64,000 bases of DNA. It comes from Halobacteriales archaeon SW_8_68_21 (lineage in GTDB: Archaea > Halobacteriota > Halobacteria > Halobacteriales > Haloferacaceae). Made by a program: the position numbers and the translations under genes. Within the stretch, counting starts at the first letter, position 1. Every line of letters starts with the position of its first letter. The stretch lies in assembly GCA_003023405.1 (NCBI GenBank), contig PXST01000002.1, positions 12,108-76,107 of the forward strand, read 5' to 3'. Positions 34,706 to 42,633 of the stretch are shown piece by piece. A model generated the notes under the pieces. The model saw only the letters and a list, made by a program, of their open reading frames with translations. It was not told the DNA's origin and ran no database searches.

Positions 34706-35683
34706 TCAGTCGCCGCCGGCGGCCCGCGCGCGGCGACGCGCGTCCTCAGGCGAGCGGCCCTCGCGGACGAGCGCCTCGACGAACAGTTCGCCGGCCTTGT
34801 ACGACGACCGGACCATCGCGCCCGACGCACAATAGAGGAAGTCGAACTCCGTCTCGGCCACCCGCCGCCACGTCTCGAAGACGTCCGGGTGGACGTACTC
34901 GAAGACATCGAGATGCGACCGCGAGGGCTGTAGGTACTGGCCGAAGGTGACGATGTCGACGCCGACCTCGCGGAGGTCCCCGAGCGTCCGGTACACCTCG
35001 TGGTCGTACTCGCCGACCCCGAGCATGAGGCTCGTCTTCGTGTGGATGTCCGACTCGCGGTCGATCTGGTCGAGGACCGACAGGGACTGCTCGTAGTTCG
35101 CTCGGCGGTCCCGGACCGGCCACTGGAGCCGCTCGACCGTCTCGACGTTGTGCGCGATCACGTCCGGCTCCGCGTCGACGATCCGGCGGACCGCCTCGGG
35201 CTCGCCCCCGAAGTCCGGGATGAGCGTCTCGACGAGGATCTCCGGGTCGCGCCGTTTGATCTCGCGGATCGTCTCGGCGAAGTGCGCCGACCCGCCGTCC
35301 GCGAGGTCGTCGCGATCGACGGAGGTCAAGACGACGTAATCGAGGCCGATCTCCGCGACCGCCTCGGCGACGTTCGCCGGCTCGTCCGGGTCGAGCGCCT
35401 CCATGCCACCGGTCTCGACATCACAGAAGTTACACCCGCGCGAGCAGCGGTCGCCCATGAGCATGAACGTCGCCGTGCCCCCGCCCCCGGTGGCGTCCGC
35501 CGCTTCGTCGTTCGGGGGCGCGTTCGCGCCCCCCGACCAGCACTCGCCCATGTTCGGACAGTTCGCCTCTTCACAGACCGTATGGAGGTCGTGGTCGCGG
35601 AGGATGGACTTGATCTCGGTGAAGCGATTCCCGGACGGCGGGCGCGACTTCAGCCAGTCCGGCTTGCGGCGGCCGCGTTGCAT
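34706..35683 (-). CDS. lipA: Lipoyl synthase
   Basis: This radical-SAM enzyme inserts two sulfurs into octanoyl groups on lipoyl domains. The 325-aa protein has the auxiliary cluster motif CEEANCPNMGEC (Cx5Cx5C) and the radical-SAM motif CSRGCNFC (CxxxCxxC). VVLTSVDRDDLADGG, KTSLMLGVGEYDHEV and the C-terminal SSYKAGELF with the RSSY serine ligand of LipA complete the signature. A Gly-rich insertion (~residues 52-70) lies between the two clusters. No partner lipoyl ligase is adjacent. Confidence 0.9.
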   Translation of the reverse strand: MQRGRRKPDWLKSRPPSGNRFTEIKSILRDHDLHTVCEEANCPNMGECWSGGANAPPNDEAADATGGGGTATFMLMGDRCSRGCNFCDVETGGMEALDPDEPANVAEAVAEIGLDYVVLTSVDRDDLADGGSAHFAETIREIKRRDPEILVETLIPDFGGEPEAVRRIVDAEPDVIAHNVETVERLQWPVRDRRANYEQSLSVLDQIDRESDIHTKTSLMLGVGEYDHEVYRTLGDLREVGVDIVTFGQYLQPSRSHLDVFEYVHPDVFETWRRVAETEFDFLYCASGAMVRSSYKAGELFVEALVREGRSPEDARRRARAAGGD

Positions 35684-35773
35684 GTTTGATCCTTGGCGTC
35701 CGAGCGCAAAAGGGTGCGGGTCGACCGGGACTGCTTCCGGCTCGCTCCGCGACGGTGCGGGTCGCCTCGTCGC

Positions 35774-36775
35774 TCAGGCCTCGGGGACAAACACGTTCAT
35801 CGACGGCGTCTGGATCCCCTGGAACTTGTTCTTCCAGTTGTACGCGACGTTCAGGACGCGCAGCCGGTTCTCCGGCGGCCCGGTCACCACACTGACCGAG
35901 GTGCCGTCCTCCGGGATCTCGATCCGCGTGTCCTCCCACTCGAAGCCCGCGAGCAGGTCCGCCGGATTCTCGACGGTCACCGATCCGGTGTTCCTGTTCA
36001 CCTCGTACAGGCGGTAGGCGTCCGTCCCGATCAGCCGCTTGATCTCGTCGAGGTCGCGGTCGAAGTGTTCGGAGAGGGCGTCGGCCGTGTGGTAGCCACA
36101 GACGATCAGGTGCGCGAACGTCTCGATCGCTCGGGAGTCCTGTTCCGCCTCCCGAAGGTGGTCGAAGTACGCCAGCTTCTCCTCGCGGTCGAGCTCGAGG
36201 ATCGCGTCGATTATTCGGGCCGCCTCCCGCTCCGTCTCCGTCGCGTCCGGGTCCGCGAGGACCTCGTCGGCGCGCGACCCCGTGTTCTGGCCCCGCGACA
36301 CGTCGACGACGTTCTTGAGGTGTTTCGCGCGGTCGTACACCGCCGACTTGTACGACCAGTCGCGCACGTCGTCCGGGTAGCCGTCGAACTGCCGGAGCAG
36401 CGCCTGCCGGTCCTCGGGGAACCCGATCTCCTCGCGGAAGTCGCTCCACGCCGTCGCGTCGACGAACAGGCCGAAGTCGGTCAGCGTGTCCTGCCCGAGG
36501 TTCGCCCGCGTGCCGCCGCCCGCGACGAACTTGGCCTCGACGAACGTCTCGCCGTCGGGCGACTCGACGACGAGGTCACCGAGCGAATCATAGGAGTTGC
36601 CGGCGTGTCGCACCGCGGTCCGGTCGGGGAAGTCGTCCTCGATCCGTTCGGCAAGGGCCGCCGCGAGATCGGGTCGGCCCCGCTCTTCGAGGTCGGAGTC
36701 GGGTTCCGCGTCGTTCGCGAGCCGCGCCGTCAGCCGCTCCGTGGCCTCGACCCAGCCGCGCTCGTGTTTGCCCAT
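35774..36775 (-). CDS. Hypothetical protein with a PD-(D/E)xK nuclease-like motif
   Basis: This 333-aa soluble protein starts at ATG 36775 (MGKHERGWVEATERLTARL). Near residue ~60-80 the pattern YDSLGDLVVESPDGETFVEA, followed by KF, has the spacing of a restriction-enzyme-like core (D ... ExK), preceded by a helix and followed by a Gly-rich turn. The rest is helical, with a possible HTH around AHLIVCGYHTADALSEHFDR, and a beta C-terminus. It could be a stand-alone nuclease, but no methyltransferase adjoins it. I do not recognise the family; the nuclease call is inference from one motif. Confidence 0.5.
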   Translation of the reverse strand: MGKHERGWVEATERLTARLANDAEPDSDLEERGRPDLAAALAERIEDDFPDRTAVRHAGNSYDSLGDLVVESPDGETFVEAKFVAGGGTRANLGQDTLTDFGLFVDATAWSDFREEIGFPEDRQALLRQFDGYPDDVRDWSYKSAVYDRAKHLKNVVDVSRGQNTGSRADEVLADPDATETEREAARIIDAILELDREEKLAYFDHLREAEQDSRAIETFAHLIVCGYHTADALSEHFDRDLDEIKRLIGTDAYRLYEVNRNTGSVTVENPADLLAGFEWEDTRIEIPEDGTSVSVVTGPPENRLRVLNVAYNWKNKFQGIQTPSMNVFVPEA

Positions 36776-36897
36776 GTGGTGTGTCGGTTGGAGGAGAGAA
36801 ATAAAACGAACGTGTACCGGCGGCACGTTCGAAAGCGAGCCGAGAGGGTGGTGTCGAGCAGACATTCCTGGGCGTACGGGCTCGATGTCCCGGTACG

Positions 36898-37110
36898 ATG
36901 GCGTCGTCTACCAGCCCCGAAGCGGACTCGCTGCTCGCCGCGCTCCGATCCGGCGGGACCCTCCTGACCGACGATCTCGTTACGCGTGAGACCGCCCAAC
37001 AGCGAAACGTCCCAGTCACGGGATCGATCGATCCACTGATTCTCTGTGTCGAGTCCGAGGCGACCGCCCGCCAGACCGTCGACCTATGGCTCGATGCGCG
37101 GCGGATGTAG
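36898..37110 (+). pseudogene. Truncated PIN-domain (DUF3368-like) remnant
   Basis: This 70-aa ORF reads LLAALRSGGTLLTDDLVTRE, TAQQRNVPVTGSIDPLI. The TLLTDDxxxRxxAxxxxVPVxGS pattern is the C-terminal third of PIN/DUF3368-type ribonuclease toxins, including the conserved DD. The N-terminal active-site Asp and Glu helices are missing, so it cannot be a complete PIN domain. It lies 127 bp from tRNA-Thr, the target of an integrative element, and may be debris of an earlier insertion. Confidence 0.45.
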
Positions 37111-37236
37111 CCGAGGGTACTACGCACCCGTTGAGCGATTGATTAGGTACTCGACGACGAACAGGAGGTCGGCTGAAAGCAACCTATCTAGTCGAAATAG
37201 GTGTAACGGCACGAACAGGAACGTGGACCTCGAGAA

Positions 37237-37308
37237 AGCCTAGGCCGGAATTTGAATCCGGGGTCTCGTCCTTACCAAGGACGCGCTTTACCGCTAAGCT
37301 ACCCAGGC
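37237..37308 (-). tRNA. tRNA-Thr (GGT anticodon)
   Basis: The reverse strand folds as a complete cloverleaf: acceptor GCCTGGG/CCTAGGC, D-arm GCTTAGCGGTAAAGC, anticodon stem CGTCC/GGACG with loop TTGGTAA (anticodon GGT), and T-arm CCGGATTCAAATTCCGG. CCA is not encoded. Its 5' 41 nt are duplicated at 40990-41030, marking the ends of an integrative element. Confidence 0.95.
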
Positions 37309-37610
37309 ACTACGCGTGTGTATACAGCCGATTTCCGCTCTCTACATCCAATCCTATTACACAGCCGTATAAGAATGTGGTGAAAGCCACCGACTGTGCC
37401 GTACGGTGACGTGCGAGTAAAATAATAAGAGATGAACCGGCTGACTCTTCCTGCTCGATGAGTCGAGCTACACGATTGAAACAGGTTGAGTGCTGAGGAC
37501 TCTCTTAGGGGGCTGATTTAATATACTAAGACCGGAGCATTCTATACAGGAGCCGTGTCCCACGAGATAGAAAAAATGAATGTACATAATATACAATTTG
37601 TGTGTGAGAG
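37309..37610. other. Left leader of the integrative element
   Basis: These 300 bp are AT-rich with no supportable gene. The tRNA-Thr promoter supplied by the element must lie here (GTATACA-type DNA just upstream of the tRNA). The right end carries a TGTACA motif and the methyltransferase promoter. Confidence 0.5.
37581..37601 (+). promoter_or_regulatory. TGTACA operator-like site before the methyltransferase gene
   Basis: TGTACATAATATACAATTTG lies 10-30 nt before ATG 37611. It contains TGTACA and a spaced TGTA...TACA. Four more TGTACA copies lie in front of the restriction enzyme and AbrB genes. Confidence 0.5.
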
Positions 37611-38465
37611 ATGGAACTGAAATACGAGGCCACCGAAGACGAGACATTTTACAGAGCGTACTTAGGTGACGCTCTAAATATGGATGAGGTCATCTCAGAC
37701 AATCAGATCGACCTCATTGTAACCTCTCCGCCGTATAATATTGGGAAAGAGTATGAGGAAGTGATGGCGCTCAACGATTATTTAGAGTTTATGCGCCAAT
37801 GGATGTTGAAGGCCGAGGAGAAATTGGCAGAAGATGGTTCGTTCTGGCTCAACATCGGATTTCGGAAAGAATCGGATGGTCGCCAGTACGTTCCGTGGGA
37901 ATATGATCTCTATCCGATTATCCGTGATGAAATGGAGATCTCGCTTGTACAGCAAGTCATTTGGCACTACAAGGCGGGAGTAAACTGCCGTCATAGACTC
38001 TCACCACGAAAGGAGACATGGCTATATTGCGTATCTGATCTTGATAACTATACATTTAATCTGGATGACGTTCGTGTCCCAGCGAAGTATCCGAATCAAA
38101 AAAAGAACGGTGAGCTGAAAGTCAATCCGAAAGGAAAGAACCCCGGAGACGTATGGGATATTCCGAAAGTTACGTCTGGAAAGGGTAGGGCATCGCCTGA
38201 ACGAACAGATCATCCTGCTCAGTATCCCGAAAACGTAATTGAACGTATCATCAAGGCAAGCTCAGACCCCGGCGATGTGATTCTTGACCCATTCCTTGGG
38301 AGTGGGACGGCAGCGAAGGTTGCGCGAGATCTTGGTCGGAGCTGTATCGGTATCGAATTGGATGAAAACTATATGGACGAGATCATCAACCCTCGCGTGT
38401 TTGAAGAATACGAGCCGCCAAAAGGAGAGGATGACGAGCAGATGAGTCTCGATGAACTCTCCTAA
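37611..38465 (+). CDS. Type II DNA methyltransferase (beta class, N4-cytosine or N6-adenine)
   Basis: This 284-aa amino-methyltransferase has catalytic motif IV TSPPYNIG (~residues 38-45) before the SAM-binding motif I DPFLGSGTAAKVA (~residue 225). That is the beta-class order; SPPY is most often seen in N4-cytosine enzymes. HYKAGVNCRHRLSPRKETWL fits the beta-class core. It protects host DNA against the partner restriction enzyme. The stop codon overlaps the stop of the convergent endonuclease gene by 4 bp. Codon use is AT-richer than the chromosome, indicating transfer. Confidence 0.88.
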   Translation: MELKYEATEDETFYRAYLGDALNMDEVISDNQIDLIVTSPPYNIGKEYEEVMALNDYLEFMRQWMLKAEEKLAEDGSFWLNIGFRKESDGRQYVPWEYDLYPIIRDEMEISLVQQVIWHYKAGVNCRHRLSPRKETWLYCVSDLDNYTFNLDDVRVPAKYPNQKKNGELKVNPKGKNPGDVWDIPKVTSGKGRASPERTDHPAQYPENVIERIIKASSDPGDVILDPFLGSGTAAKVARDLGRSCIGIELDENYMDEIINPRVFEEYEPPKGEDDEQMSLDELS

Positions 38466-39319
38466 GAATCGGTATCCGTAGTTAGAGCCTCAACCTCAAG
38501 ATCATCGCGCTCCATCGTTAGGGTATTTCGGGGATACTGCTTGACCTTTCGATAGACCTTCTCAAGATCACTATCCGGGTCTTCTACAGCATCGTATGCA
38601 ACGAGGAACTCCCCAACGGTCGAAATATCATACTGAATAAGGAAGGGACGGATATCTTCAATCGTTGATGGCCCTATCATATACACCAGTTCGAGCGGCG
38701 CATTAAGCAAGTATTCTCCATCAACGACTCGGAGTTTGTGCTTATAAACCTCTGAAGGAAGTGTCGCCGCTTGCCCTGTGGCGGCTGATTGTCCAGTCCA
38801 ATCATCAAAGTCAATCCACCCAAATCGTATGAGAAAGAGGTTGTACGAGGGGGGTAGAATTTCCTCAGAGATATGAACGTTTGATGTAATATAGAATCCG
38901 CTTTTTGACTTCTTCCCGTCCGACCCCGAATCTTGGGCAAAGCTCCTGTTACCGAATACTTTGTCATTTACCTGACCGGACATCTTGATCTCGGTTGAGT
39001 ATTCGGGGTTCTCTGTGTGAGCTAAGTCTTTTTCTGCGTCTGACCCCTGACGCCACGCAGAGTCGATTTTTTGAATCTCGTTTGCGATGATTGTTTCCAA
39101 AAACGCCCCGGTAGTCTGTGCCCCAACAGGAACATCCTCATATATTAGAATATCATCCGAGGGTTCCCCAATACGTGTCTTAAGAAGTTTGTTGTAGGAA
39201 CGGAGTACGAGATTATGGATTTCGTCCAGAGTTAGTGGGTAGTCCTCGATTAACTCGTCTCGCTTATTCGACCATTCACTTGGAGGAAGAGTCGCAAAGG
39301 GGTCTTGCACATCTATCAA
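38462..39319 (-). CDS. ScaI-family type II restriction endonuclease
   Basis: The 285-aa protein matches the ScaI restriction enzyme family as I recall it: PSEWSNKRDELIEDYPLTLD, EYSTEIKMSGQ (an ExK of the PD-(D/E)xK core), VFGNRSFAQ, KSGFYITSNVHI, LIRFGWIDFDDWTGQSAATG and QAATLPSEVYKHKL. Known ScaI enzymes cut AGTACT; whether specificity is the same here is not shown. A C-terminal extension of ~70 residues goes beyond the core. Together with the convergent methyltransferase it forms a complete restriction-modification pair. Confidence 0.78.
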   Translation of the reverse strand: MIDVQDPFATLPPSEWSNKRDELIEDYPLTLDEIHNLVLRSYNKLLKTRIGEPSDDILIYEDVPVGAQTTGAFLETIIANEIQKIDSAWRQGSDAEKDLAHTENPEYSTEIKMSGQVNDKVFGNRSFAQDSGSDGKKSKSGFYITSNVHISEEILPPSYNLFLIRFGWIDFDDWTGQSAATGQAATLPSEVYKHKLRVVDGEYLLNAPLELVYMIGPSTIEDIRPFLIQYDISTVGEFLVAYDAVEDPDSDLEKVYRKVKQYPRNTLTMERDDLEVEALTTDTDS

Positions 39320-39346
39320 GTAACTGAATGCGAATGTGTAGTTTAC

Positions 39347-39397
39347 TGTACATATTGTAAAGAATGTACATTTTGTACAGAAAACGAATAGTGTACA
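39347..39397. promoter_or_regulatory. Array of four TGTACA sites between the endonuclease and AbrB-like genes
   Basis: TGTACA occurs at 39347, 39365, 39374 and 39392, with spacings of 18, 9 and 18 bp. All lie in the 97-bp space between the divergent starts at 39319 (minus) and 39417 (plus). A fifth copy precedes the methyltransferase gene. The regular layout suggests a regulator binding site controlling the restriction genes. Confidence 0.6.
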
Positions 39398-39416
39398 GAG
39401 GAGTGCCAGTTGGATA

Positions 39417-39593
39417 ATGAGTAAAACCGTGAAAGCCCGCGAACACTACGGGGCTGATTCACTCGATCTCACCATTCCCACAGAGGTCGTTGAGAACTGT
39501 GACTTATCGCCGGGAGATATCTTTGAGGTAAAGGTAGAGGGTGTAGAAGATGAGGTGACGATTTCGTACGAGTTAGTCCATCGTTCCGGTTAG
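39417..39593 (+). CDS. Small AbrB/MazE-like DNA-binding protein (58 aa)
   Basis: This 58-codon gene reads MSKTVKAREHYGADSLDLTI, PTEVVENCDLSPGDIFEVKV, then EGVEDEVTISYELVHRSG. The pattern (strand, LTIPxEVVExxxLSPGDxFEV, strand) is the swapped-hairpin AbrB fold of transition-state regulators and antitoxins. It is divergent from the endonuclease gene with the TGTACA array between them, so it is the best candidate for the element's regulator. No toxin partner follows. Lacking any larger domain, it should act as a dimer. Confidence 0.65.
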   Translation: MSKTVKAREHYGADSLDLTIPTEVVENCDLSPGDIFEVKVEGVEDEVTISYELVHRSG

Positions 39594-39612
39594 GTCGTCA
39601 CCTTCGCGTTCC

Positions 39613-40806
39613 TCACCAGATCTGCTCCACCGCAGACGACCGTGTTTCCGAATCCGAGTGTAGATACTTCATCGTGGTCGTCACGCTCTTGTGCCGAAGT
39701 TGCTCTTTGGCATGGTGTGGCCCGACGTGATTCGCCCAATGAGTCGCCACGCCGTGCCGAATCGAGTACCACGTCACGTTCTTGTTCGTCGGAATCGAGA
39801 TGTTCCCCTCCTCGATGAGTCACTTCAGGAGGTAGTTACACGACTTCGAGCTGTACTGCGTGGCCTTCTTCGTGGGCCATAGCTCGTCTCGGTCTTGGTA
39901 CTTCTCGTAGGTCGCACGCTCATCGAGCCAGCGACTCAGAACGTTGACCGTCCGATTCTTTAGAGTACAGTTCCAGTTCGCCTCGTTCTTCGTGGATTCC
40001 TCTTTTGAAATGTTCAGCTCGTGGGATTCCAGATTTACCCAATCCACCGTCGCCCGACCCACCTCGATGGGTCGAAGCCCGGTGTCGAGGGTAACGGCGA
40101 TCAGCGATGGAACTTTCCACGAGTTCGCCTTCTTGAACTCCTCCGGCCCGATCTCTTCTTTTACAACCTTCTCACGTCGTGCGAGGTAGGTCTTGATGCG
40201 ATTTCGTTCCTCGGGCGACACCGAGTGGTAGCTCTTGAAGAAGTCGTATTTGAGCGCGGCGCTGTATAGCTGTTTGAACGCGCCTCGATGTAGATAATCA
40301 CGCTCCTCGCCGTTCGCTTGGCTCAGGTCGAGGTCGGGTTCCCATTCCCAATCTGTGCCGTGAGTGTGGTTATGATACTTGAAGTACCGCTTGATTACCT
40401 TGATGTGATAGAGAACGCTGGAGTCGATCATCGAGTCCGACATATTCAGCACACGGATGAACCGATCTGCCTCTGCCGGGATGAGTTCCGTCGTGTACCG
40501 CTCCTCGTAGTCCCATAGCCAGCGGAAGATAGTCTCCAGCTTGTAGCGGGTGGACTTCAGGGTGGTGTCGGCCAGCCCCTCGCCCTTCTCGGGGTTCTTT
40601 CCGTAGGTGGCGAGCCACGTCAGCACTTCCTGTTTGAAGTCCCGGTAGTCCCCGAGCATATTCACGCCGAACTGCTCTAAGTCCTCTTTCGTTCGCTTAC
40701 TCACAAGCGGGAAGGAGAACTCGACGTTATCGGGCGCGGGTGGGAGCGTTTGGCTGTTTCCGACGCTTGATGGGAGGTTATCGAGTGGGTCGTCGCGGTT
40801 CACCAC
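39613..40806 (-). pseudogene. Tyrosine integrase gene interrupted by an in-frame TGA
   Basis: From ATG 40806 the frame encodes an N-terminal SAM-like DNA-binding region and the start of the catalytic domain (LIAVTLDTGLRPIEVGRA, first catalytic Arg). The TGA at 39822-39820 follows SSKSCNYLLK. Reading through it, the same frame continues without loss for 68 codons: LIEEGNISIPTNKNVTWYSI, RHGVATHWANHVG, HHAKEQLRHKSVTTTMKYLH and a TGA at 39613. This part holds the HxxR-like RHGVATH, the second His and the nucleophile Tyr in MKYLH. One point mutation (e.g. TGG to TGA) explains everything. It lies beside the right attachment repeat. Confidence 0.85.
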
Positions 40807-40989
40807 GCCTGCTCACCACCAAGTTTGTGTGTCTTGACGATTCTTCGAATCGAAATACGGCGGTCTGTTGCCTGTGTAGCGTTGTCGAACATTTGCTCGT
40901 ACCTTCTTGCGTTTGCGAGAAGAACGGAAAATGGGGCTTTAGGGCCGGGAAGCTACGTTTATGATTTACACGTCCCTTGGCTCTTCATA

Positions 40990-41030
40990 GTCCTTACCAA
41001 GGACGCGCTTTACCGCTAAGCTACCCAGGC
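40990..41030 (-). repeat. Right attachment repeat (5' half of tRNA-Thr)
   Basis: These 41 bp are identical to 37268-37308: the tRNA-Thr 5' end, D-arm and anticodon arm. The T-arm and 3' acceptor strand are absent, so this copy is not a working tRNA. It is the chromosomal half orphaned by integration. Confidence 0.9.
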
Positions 41031-41122
41031 GCAACTCGTCGTTGCGCGGAATCGAGTTTAGGGGTTTCGATTCGTGGGCGCGGCGTCGTGGGATCGCCCA
41101 CGCTCTCGCCGACCGCGTCGAC

Positions 41123-41779
41123 TCACCTGTCGGTCGCGCTGACGGCGTGGTCCGAGATGTCGGCGATGCGGTCGGCGGTCGCCTCCGGCAGCGCGCTGCC
41201 CGCTGGCGGGAACTCGCCGTCGCAGTCCGCCGCGAGGTCGCGGGCGTACGCGAGCAGTTCCTCGGGCGGGTCGCCGCCGACCGCGGTGGTGCCGGCGACG
41301 ACAGCGAGTTCGAGGGCGTCGACCTCGAGGTTGCGGTCGAGCGCGGCCGCGGCGTCGGTGCCCTCGCGGTCGCGCAGCGTCTGGTCGCGGCCGAACGCGC
41401 GAACCACGTCGACCGCGGGGCGGGCGGCGTCGGTACGGGCCAGAAGCGAGAAGCCGCGCGAGACGAGCACGTCGGCGGCGAGGATCTCCATATCCGCGTC
41501 GATGTCGGCGGCGGTCGGCGCAGTCACCCACGGCTCCTCGTGGGCGACGGTGCGGGTAAGTCGCAGCCCCTCGTAGATGAGCTGGACGCCCGCGGCGCGG
41601 TCGGCCACGTCGTCGAGGTCGACCGCCGGCTCCAGCGCGCGCGCGGTGACCAGCGCCAACACGCCGGGGGTCACCGCCGCGTCGCCGAGCCGGGCGTCGA
41701 GGGCCTCGCGGAGCTGTTCGGGCTCGACGTCCGCGAGCGCTTCGCGCGCGGCATCACGCGCTCGCGCGGCATCGTCCAT
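41123..41779 (-). CDS. DUF7114-type haloarchaeal protein
   Basis: This is a 218-aa all-helical, acidic protein with no membrane span (MDDAARARDAAREALADVEP, LIYEGLRLTRTVAHEEP, DIDADMEILAADVLVSRGFS). The helical pattern with DADMEILAADVLVSRG recalls polyprenyl-synthetase-like folds, but no DDxxD motif is present. I know the family as a conserved haloarchaeal DUF (7114). It is divergent from the crotonase gene, with about 60 bp between starts. The function is unknown. Confidence 0.65.
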   Translation of the reverse strand: MDDAARARDAAREALADVEPEQLREALDARLGDAAVTPGVLALVTARALEPAVDLDDVADRAAGVQLIYEGLRLTRTVAHEEPWVTAPTAADIDADMEILAADVLVSRGFSLLARTDAARPAVDVVRAFGRDQTLRDREGTDAAAALDRNLEVDALELAVVAGTTAVGGDPPEELLAYARDLAADCDGEFPPAGSALPEATADRIADISDHAVSATDR

Positions 41780-41838
41780 TGTCGTTCGGTATACGAGCGA
41801 AGGGCAAAGACCTTTGGAAACGAACGGAATTCCGTCTC

Positions 41839-42603
41839 GTGATCCGAACCCGAACCGACGGCGACGTGCGCGTCGTCACGCTCGACCGGCCGGCGGCGCG
41901 CAACGCGCTCCGACCCGAGGACCTACGTTCCCTCCGGGAAGTCTTCGAGGGGGAGGCGGAGGACGGAACGACCCCGCCGGTGACGTACCTCCGTGGCGCG
42001 GGCGACGCCTTCTGTGCCGGGGCAGACCTCGACGCGGTCGCTGGGCTCAACGATCCGGAGGCCTTCGCGCGGCGAGGGCAGCGCGCGGCCGCCGCAATCG
42101 AGGAGTCCCGATCGGTCGTCGTCTGCGGGGTCGACGGCGCGGCCCGCGGCGGGGGCGTCGAGCTGGCGTTGGCGGCCGACGTGCGGGTGGCGACCCCGCG
42201 GGCGACGTTCGGCGAACCGGGCGTCGACTTCGGGCTGTTCGGGGCCTGGGGCGGAACGGTCAGGCTCCCGCGGGTGATGCGGGAGGGCGACGCGCTCGAC
42301 TTCGCGCTGTCGGGACGCGTCCTCGACGCCGAGGCCGCGCTGCGGACGGGACTCGTCTCCCGCGTCGTCGACGACCCTCGGTCGGTGGCCGACGCGATCG
42401 CCGCGGGCGAGTCCGACGCCCTCGCGGCGATCAAGCGCCGCCTCCGCGACCGACGCGGCGACGAGACGCAGGAACAGGCGGAGGCGGCGGCGTTCGCCGA
42501 CCTCCACGACGCGCACGCGGAGGAGATAACCCGGCGGAACGAGGAGAGAGGGAGCCGCAGCGACCCCGCCGAGCTGCCGTCACGATGTGACAGACTTAAG
42601 TGA
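41839..42603 (+). CDS. Enoyl-CoA hydratase/isomerase (crotonase) family protein
   Basis: This 254-aa crotonase-fold enzyme starts at GTG 41839 (IRTRTDGDVRVVTLDRPAAR). The oxyanion-hole motifs GAGDAFCAGADLDAVAG and DGAARGGGVELALAADVRVA are present, with the first catalytic Glu in GGGVE. The second Glu usually found in QPEIxLG is replaced (EPGVDFGLFGAWGG), so it may be an isomerase, hydrolase or ligase of the superfamily and not a classical hydratase. An in-frame ATG at 41779 would add 20 basic residues overlapping the divergent gene's start and is less likely. Confidence 0.8.
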   Translation: MIRTRTDGDVRVVTLDRPAARNALRPEDLRSLREVFEGEAEDGTTPPVTYLRGAGDAFCAGADLDAVAGLNDPEAFARRGQRAAAAIEESRSVVVCGVDGAARGGGVELALAADVRVATPRATFGEPGVDFGLFGAWGGTVRLPRVMREGDALDFALSGRVLDAEAALRTGLVSRVVDDPRSVADAIAAGESDALAAIKRRLRDRRGDETQEQAEAAAFADLHDAHAEEITRRNEERGSRSDPAELPSRCDRLK

Positions 42604-42633
42604 TTCTCCGGTCAACTGCGAAGCAGGAAGTAC

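Larger units (their letters stand above)
37268..41030. mobile_element. 3.7-kb integrative element in tRNA-Thr carrying a restriction-modification system
   Basis: A 41-bp direct repeat (the tRNA-Thr 5' half through the anticodon arm) bounds 3.7 kb of DNA with clearly lower GC than the chromosome around it. Inside are a DNA methyltransferase, a ScaI-type restriction enzyme, a small AbrB-like gene and, next to the right repeat, a tyrosine integrase gene on the minus strand. The intact tRNA is at the left end. At the right only the 5' half remains, so the element supplies the 5' half, and hence the promoter, of the working tRNA. The integrase has an in-frame stop, so the element is probably immobile now. 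Confidence 0.85.

Noticed and set aside
37268-41030. Possible CRISPR or toxin-antitoxin system in the AT-rich element
   Set aside because: No spaced repeats and no toxin-like partner for the AbrB-like gene were seen. The cargo is explained by restriction-modification.
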